From CAXTEJ01 sp964243295 (lineage in GTDB: Bacteria > Actinomycetota > Actinomycetes > Actinomycetales > Angustibacteraceae), in contig CAXTEJ010000001.1 of assembly GCA_964243295.1 (NCBI GenBank), forward strand, positions 62,001-126,000: a stretch of 64,000 nt of DNA, given 5' to 3'. Position numbers and translations under genes: made by a program. Shown here piece by piece: positions 59,654 to 64,000 of this stretch (position 1 is its first letter; each line of letters begins with the position of its first letter). The notes under the pieces were generated by a model. That model saw nothing but the letters and a program-made list of their open reading frames with translations. It did not search any database and was not told the DNA's origin.

Positions 59654-60955
59654 GTGCCCTTCGTCGCCGACCTGCGCACCGTGCTGCGCGGGCGTGACTT
59701 CCGCCGGCTGTTCGCCGTGCGACTGGTGTCGCAGGCCGGTGACGGCGCCTTCCAGGTGGCCCTCGCCAGCCTGATCTTCTTCTCCCCCGAGCGGGCGGCG
59801 ACCGCGGGTGCGGCGGCCGGGGCGCTCGCGGCGTCCGTGCTGCCCTACACGCTGGTCGGGCCGTTCGCCGGGGTGCTGCTCGACCGCTGGCGGCGCCGGC
59901 AGATCCTGCTGGTCGCCAACGCCGTGCGCGTCGTCATCGTGCTGGCGGTGGCGGCGCTCGTGGCGCGGGGCACCGTCGGCCCCGCGCTGTACGTCGCGGT
60001 GCTGGCCGCGCTGTCGGTCAACCGCTTCTTCCTCGCCGGCCTCGGCGCGAGCCTGCCCCACGTCGTGCGCGGCGACGAGCTGGTGATGGCCAACGCCGTG
60101 AGCCCGACGTGCGGCACGCTCGCGGCGATCGGCGGCGGCTTCGTCGCGTACGGCGTGCGGGCCGGGCTCGGGGGCGGCGACGGCACCGACGCGGTCGTGC
60201 TGGTCATGGCGGCCGCCGTCTACGGCGCTGCCGCGGCGCTCGCGACGCGCATGGCGCCCGACCTGCTGGGTCCCGACGCCGGCGGGTCCGCGAGCGCCGG
60301 CCCCGACGCGACCGTCACCGGCGTCCGGGCCCTCGCGGACGGCGCGCGGCACGTGCGCGAGCGGCGGCCGGCGCTGCACGCCCTGGCGGCGATCGGCGTC
60401 CACCGCTTCGCGTACGGCATCTCGTTCGTCGCGACGCTGCTGCTCAGCCGCAACCACTTCACCGACCCGGCGGACGTCGACGCCGGCCTGGCGCTGCTCG
60501 CCTCGGTCTTCGGCGCCTCGGCCGTGGGGTTCGCCGTCGCCGCGCTCGTCACGCCGTGGGCCTCGGACCGCTGGGGGCGCACGGGCTGGATCTGGCGCTG
60601 CTTCGCCGTCGCCGCCGTCACCGAGTACGCCCTCGTCACGACGATCTCGGTGCCGCTCGTGCTCGCCGCCGCGGTGCTGCTCGGGATCGCGGCGCAGGGC
60701 TCGAAGATCTGCGTCGACGCCATCGTGCAGTCGTCGGTCGACGACGCCTACCGCGGCCGGGTCTTCGCCTTCTACGACGTCGTCTTCAACCTGGCTTTCG
60801 TCGTCGCCGCCGGCACCGCCGCGCTGCTCGTCCCCACCGACGGATACTCCCCGCCGGTCTACGCGCTCATCGGCACGCTGTACGTCGCCGCCACCGTGGG
60901 CTTCGCGAGGGCGTCGGGTGTGGTGTCCGCTCGCGTCCGCGAAGCGGAGGGCTGA
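59654..60955 (+). CDS. MFS transporter, function unknown
   Basis: A 433-residue MFS protein with about 12 helices. LRGRDFRRLFAVRLVSQAGDGAFQVALAS is the classical first-helix region of DHA3-like/enterobactin-exporter relatives (parts RDFRRLFAVRLVSQ and GDGAFQVALA), then GPFAGVLLDRWRRRQIL and YRGRVFAFYDVVFNLAFVVA. Neighbouring ino1 by 58 bp, as in many actinobacteria, so it could move an inositol-derived compound; unproven. TACGCT at 59641-59646 ends 7 bp before GTG 59654, suggesting it is also made as a leaderless mRNA. Confidence 0.85.
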   Translation: MPFVADLRTVLRGRDFRRLFAVRLVSQAGDGAFQVALASLIFFSPERAATAGAAAGALAASVLPYTLVGPFAGVLLDRWRRRQILLVANAVRVVIVLAVAALVARGTVGPALYVAVLAALSVNRFFLAGLGASLPHVVRGDELVMANAVSPTCGTLAAIGGGFVAYGVRAGLGGGDGTDAVVLVMAAAVYGAAAALATRMAPDLLGPDAGGSASAGPDATVTGVRALADGARHVRERRPALHALAAIGVHRFAYGISFVATLLLSRNHFTDPADVDAGLALLASVFGASAVGFAVAALVTPWASDRWGRTGWIWRCFAVAAVTEYALVTTISVPLVLAAAVLLGIAAQGSKICVDAIVQSSVDDAYRGRVFAFYDVVFNLAFVVAAGTAALLVPTDGYSPPVYALIGTLYVAATVGFARASGVVSARVREAEG

Positions 60956-61016
60956 GCGCTCGTCGCTGCGCCCGGGCTCAGCGCGTGTGGGTAGCGCGCG
61001 CCGAGTCGGCGAGAAC

Positions 61017-61043
61017 GGGGCACCTCGGCGGCAGGAGTGCCCC
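61017..61043. terminator. GGGGCAC/GTGCCCC hairpin between convergent genes
   Basis: Perfect 7-bp arms around a 13-base loop, 62 bp after the MFS stop; likely terminator for it. Confidence 0.5.
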
Positions 61044-61136
61044 ACATGTGCGATCTCGGTGCCGGGCGCCGCTCGCGAGCGATCCCGGCGCGCGGGTCCG
61101 CGCCCGGGCGCTGCCGTCGGTAACCTCACCATGGGC

Positions 61137-61229
61137 CCTCACGCGGCCCGCGCCCTCACGCGGCGGCCGCCTGCCTCACGTGGCGTGCACGCCAAGTGAA
61201 GCGCACCGCCACCTACGTCACGTGATCAC
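61137..61229. repeat. Third member of the intergenic hairpin repeat family
   Basis: CCTCACGCGG occurs twice (61137-61146, 61154-61163); the 13-mer CCCTCACGCGGCG at 61153-61165 is identical to 22323-22335. A 24-base palindrome with one mismatch lies at 61176-61199 (TCACGTGGCGTG half), and TCACGTGA plus GTGATCAC at 61218-61229. The remainder of 60956-61268 shows no gene. Confidence 0.65.
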
Positions 61230-61268
61230 GGACGCCGCGGCAGCGCGACGGGGCGCCCAGGCGGCGCG

Positions 61269-62696
61269 TCAGCTGGAGCTCGACTCGGGCTGTTGCGCCC
61301 ACCAGTGGTGCAGCTCGGCGAGGGCGTCCTCGCGGGCCAGGGGGCCCTGGTCCATCCGCACCTCGAGCAGGTGCTTGTAGGCGCGCCCCACGAGAGGCCC
61401 GGGCCTGATGCCCAGCTCGGCCATGATCGCCTGGCCGTCGAGGTCGGGGCGGATGGCGGCGAGCTCCTCGGCCTCGGCGAGCTCGCCGATGCGGCGCTCG
61501 AGGTCGTCGTACGCGCGGGAGAGCCGCGCCGCCTTGCGGGTGTTGCGGGTGGTGGAGTCGCTGCGGGTGAGGCGGTGCAGGCGCGACAGCAGCGGGCCGG
61601 CGTCCGTGACGTATCGGCGCACGGCCGAGTCGGTCCAGGCGCCCTCGCCGTAGCCGTGGAAGCGCAGGTGCAGCTCGACCAGGCGCGTCACGGCCTTCGA
61701 GGTGTCCTTGTCGAAGCGCAGGGCCTTCATCCGCCTCGCGGTGAGCTTGGCGCCGACCACCTCGTGGTGGTGGAAGCTGACGCCGCCGGCGGGCTCGAAC
61801 CGGCGGGTGGCGGGCTTGCCGATGTCGTGGAGCAGCGCGGCGAGCCGCAGCACGAGGTCGGGGCCGGGCACCTCGTCGTCCTCGAGGGCGATGGCCTGCT
61901 CGAGCACGGTGAGGGTGTGCTCGTAGACGTCCTTGTGGCGGTGGTGCTCGTCTCGCTCCAGGCGCAGCGCCGGCAGCTCGGGCAGCACGACGTCGGCCAG
62001 ACCGGTGTCGACGAGCAGCGTCAGGCCGAGGCGAGGGCGCGGCGCGAGCAGCAGCTTCTCGAGCTCGACCCGCACCCGCTCGGCCGACACGATCGCCAGC
62101 CGGTCGGCCATCGCGCGCATGGCCGCCTGCACCTCCGGCGCCACCGTGAAGCCGAGCTGGGCGGCGAACCGGGCGGCGCGCATCATCCGCAGCGGGTCGT
62201 CGGAGAACGAGTCGGACGGCGCGCCCGGGGTCCGCAGCACCGCGGCGGCGAGGTCGCCCAGGCCGCCGTGCGGGTCGGCGAGCTGCTGCTGCGGCAGCAC
62301 GAGGGCCATGGCGTTGACCGTGAAGTCGCGGCGGCCGAGGTCACCGGCGAGGGTGTCGCCGAAGACGACCTCGGGCTTGCGCGAGTCGGGGTCGTAGTCC
62401 TCGCTGCGGTACGTCGTGATCTCCAGGACGTCGTCACCGCGGCGGGCACCGATGGTGCCGAACGCGCGGCCGACGTCCCACGTCGTGTCGGCCCAGCCCG
62501 CCAGCACGGCCTCGGTCTGGTCGGGGCGGGCGCTGGTGGTGAAGTCGAGGTCGGTGATCGGACGCCGGAGCACCAGGTCGCGAACCGAGCCGCCGACCAG
62601 CGCGATCTCGTGCCCCGCGGCCGTGAACCGCTCGCCGAGGGCGACCGCGACGGCAGGGACGGCCGCCGGCGCGGACTGCGGCGGGTGCTCGGACAC
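61269..62696 (-). CDS. pcnA: CCA tRNA nucleotidyltransferase
   Basis: 475 residues. Adds or repairs the 3' CCA of tRNAs (class II enzyme). Polymerase-beta-type head: LVGGSVRDLVLRR (35-40) and D49-x-D51 in ITDLDFTT, then RRDFTVNAMAL and DPLRMMRAARFAAQLGF. An HD phosphohydrolase domain follows (LAALLHDIGKPATR near residue 290, FHHHEVVGA), as in the actinobacterial form often named PcnA. GTG start. Divergent from the NUDIX gene, the usual arrangement upstream of murJ. Confidence 0.94.
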   Translation of the reverse strand: MSEHPPQSAPAAVPAVAVALGERFTAAGHEIALVGGSVRDLVLRRPITDLDFTTSARPDQTEAVLAGWADTTWDVGRAFGTIGARRGDDVLEITTYRSEDYDPDSRKPEVVFGDTLAGDLGRRDFTVNAMALVLPQQQLADPHGGLGDLAAAVLRTPGAPSDSFSDDPLRMMRAARFAAQLGFTVAPEVQAAMRAMADRLAIVSAERVRVELEKLLLAPRPRLGLTLLVDTGLADVVLPELPALRLERDEHHRHKDVYEHTLTVLEQAIALEDDEVPGPDLVLRLAALLHDIGKPATRRFEPAGGVSFHHHEVVGAKLTARRMKALRFDKDTSKAVTRLVELHLRFHGYGEGAWTDSAVRRYVTDAGPLLSRLHRLTRSDSTTRNTRKAARLSRAYDDLERRIGELAEAEELAAIRPDLDGQAIMAELGIRPGPLVGRAYKHLLEVRMDQGPLAREDALAELHHWWAQQPESSSS

Positions 62697-62794
62697 GAGG
62701 GTTCAGCCTACGCCGACCACTCACGCTCGATCTCCGGCTCGAGCCGGCTGTCAGGCGGGCCGGGCCTGCGCACGCGCTCGTTACAGTGACGACC

Positions 62795-63286
62795 GTGCCC
62801 CCCAGCCGCGACCGCCCTCGCCGACGCCTGCCGTCGGTCGAGGAGACGTCGGCCGGCGGGGTCGTCGTCGACCGCGCGCAGGCCCCGCCCGCGGTCGCCG
62901 TCATCGCCCGCCGCAACCGGGCCGGCCGGGTCGAGTGGTGCCTGCCGAAGGGTCACCAGGAGGGCGAGGAGACGCTCGAGCAGACCGCCGTCCGTGAGGT
63001 CGCGGAAGAGACCGGCATCCTCGGCGAGGTGCTGGCACCGCTCGGCACCATCGACTACTGGTTCTCGGTCGGCGAGCGCCGCATCCACAAGGTCGTCCAC
63101 CACTACCTGCTCGAGGCCGTCAGCGGCGACCTGACCATCGAGCAGGACCCCGACCAGGAGGCCATCGACGTTGCCTGGATCGGCTTCCCCGACCTGGAGA
63201 CCCGCCTGACGTTCCCCAACGAGCGCCGCATCGCCGGCGCCGCCGTCCAGCGCTGGTCGGACCTGAAGCCCTCGGGCCCCGCGTGA
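62795..63286 (+). CDS. NUDIX hydrolase
   Basis: 163 residues. The Nudix box is complete: G-HQEGE-E-TLEQTAV-RE-V-AEE-T-G-I, with metal-binding REVAEE. SVEETSAGGVVV before and RRIHKVVHHYLLEAV after are typical of the actinobacterial NUDIX protein next to pcnA and murJ. Hydrolyses a nucleoside diphosphate derivative; substrate unknown. TACAGT at 62782-62787 lies 7 bp before GTG 62795, so that start, leaderless, is chosen over GTG 62786. Confidence 0.9.
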   Translation: MPPSRDRPRRRLPSVEETSAGGVVVDRAQAPPAVAVIARRNRAGRVEWCLPKGHQEGEETLEQTAVREVAEETGILGEVLAPLGTIDYWFSVGERRIHKVVHHYLLEAVSGDLTIEQDPDQEAIDVAWIGFPDLETRLTFPNERRIAGAAVQRWSDLKPSGPA

Positions 63287-64000
63287 GCCGCGGCCGGCAC
63301 CCCCGTCGGCTGGCGGGGGCTGCGCTGGTCGCCGCAGCAGCGGCGGCCCTCCTGGGCGCGTCCGCGCTCGGGGCGGCTCCGGCGTCCGCCGTGGGTCGGG
63401 CGGTGGTGACGCCCGCGCCCATCACGCCGTCAGCCGGCGCAACCACCGCCGCGCTGCCGGTCACCGTCGCGCTCACGGGGATCAGCCCGTCGACGCTGAC
63501 CGTCGGCACCTCGCTGACCGTGACGGGCGTGATGACCAACACCGGCATCGAGCCGGTCGCGGTGGTGGTGCCCCGGCTGCTGCTGCAGCGCGACAGCCTC
63601 GGCACGCGCGAGGAGGTCGACGCGTGGCTGACCGGCGCCGACCTCCGCACCGGGACGGCTCTCCCCGCACCGATCGGCCTGAAGGCGATCACCATCATCG
63701 CCCCGGGTGCCAGCGTGCCCTTCAGCCTGACCTCGACAGCGTCCGAGCTGGGGCTGCGCTACAACCGGTTCGGCGCCTACGGCCTGGCCGTCGAGGCGCG
63801 AGCGCAAGCGCAGGGCGAGCCAGGCCGCGAGCAGGTGGGGCTCGTGCGCACCACCGTGCAGTGGCAGCCGCCGGTCCCCGAGTACCGCGCGCAGCAGATC
63901 GCGTTCCTCGTGCCCTTCACCGGGCTGCCGACCGGCCAGGGCGGGCAGGGCGCCACCGACGCCGAGGTGGCGGCGGCGGTGGCACCCGGCTCCCGGCTGC
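63283..64000 (+). CDS. Secreted DUF6049-like protein, 3' partial
   Basis: GTG at 63283 overlaps the NUDIX stop (GTGA) and the frame stays open to the window end (239 codons visible). A signal peptide is clear: basic SRGRHPRRL, hydrophobic AGAALVAAAAAALLGASALG and AAPASA as cleavage site. Then a beta-rich extracellular part (VTVALTGISPSTLTVGTSL, VTGVMTNTGIEPVAVVVPRL) like an NEW3/alpha-galactosidase-like or DUF6049 ectodomain. Position between the NUDIX gene and (expected) murJ fits DUF6049 proteins, probably envelope-related. Confidence 0.8.
   Translation, partial: MSRGRHPRRLAGAALVAAAAAALLGASALGAAPASAVGRAVVTPAPITPSAGATTAALPVTVALTGISPSTLTVGTSLTVTGVMTNTGIEPVAVVVPRLLLQRDSLGTREEVDAWLTGADLRTGTALPAPIGLKAITIIAPGASVPFSLTSTASELGLRYNRFGAYGLAVEARAQAQGEPGREQVGLVRTTVQWQPPVPEYRAQQIAFLVPFTGLPTGQGGQGATDAEVAAAVAPGSRL

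Overview
This window is chromosomal DNA of a high-GC actinobacterium (Actinomycetota). The GC-rich codon use, many GTG starts, several apparently leaderless genes, F420-dependent chemistry, a FadE5-type acyl-CoA dehydrogenase, a myo-inositol-phosphate synthase (mycothiol and phosphatidylinositol precursor), ANTAR and DUF3140 proteins and a CopD-CtaG fusion all fit that phylum. Genus cannot be fixed from sequence alone. Unless a gene entry says otherwise, functions are read from motifs and remembered family architecture, not from searches.

Layout. 1-9.3 kb: end of a beta-helix protein, fadE5 behind a TetR-like operator, a nitrilase-family amidohydrolase overlapping a CopD-CtaG membrane protein, a MarR-DHA2 drug-efflux operon holding a 10-N assembly gap, and a small membrane protein. 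9.4-13.1 kb: a 2-oxoacid dehydrogenase operon (E1alpha, E1beta, E2). 13.3-16.4 kb: a proline-rich anchored protein with a 21-bp tandem repeat and an aromatic/histidinol-phosphate aminotransferase. 16.5-22 kb: small membrane protein, F420 oxidoreductase plus DUF3140, dienelactone hydrolase, type II NADH dehydrogenase, Tudor-like, MOSC and acidic proteins. 22-28.4 kb: hairpin repeats, sugar porter, an RHH-PIN toxin-antitoxin pair, purB, a dicarboxylate symporter and a VOC protein.

28.6-39.0 kb: a tightly overlapping eight-gene operon for an ADP-heptose-containing glycan (carbamoyltransferase, a GT2-GmhB fusion, GT9, two further glycosyltransferases, gmhA, hldE, GT9), followed by a convergent UDP-glucuronate-decarboxylase-like SDR gene. 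gmhA, hldE and the GmhB domain together give the full route from sedoheptulose-7-phosphate to ADP-heptose, and the glycosyltransferases would use it. 39.2-40.4 kb: an RsbW-like ATPase and a GAF-ANTAR regulator.

40.35-48.26 kb is an island of visibly lower GC with poorly coding flanks. Its core is two convergent gene pairs that end one base apart: a receiver-like protein and a ComEC-like metallo-beta-lactamase-fold protein on +, and an N6-adenine DNA methylase and a protein with two GHKL ATPase modules (Hsp90/MutL-like plus histidine-kinase-like) on -. I know of no named system with this composition; it is the best candidate here for an undescribed (possibly defence) module.

48.3-64 kb returns to core genome: dnaB interrupted by a 427-residue intein with a LAGLIDADG endonuclease, a MATE exporter, the rpsF-ssb-rpsR-rplI cluster, a GT87-type mannosyltransferase, a bifunctional penicillin-binding protein, ino1 with an operator-overlapped promoter, an MFS protein, the CCA-adding enzyme, a NUDIX hydrolase and the start of a secreted DUF6049-like protein, an arrangement usual just upstream of murJ/mviN.
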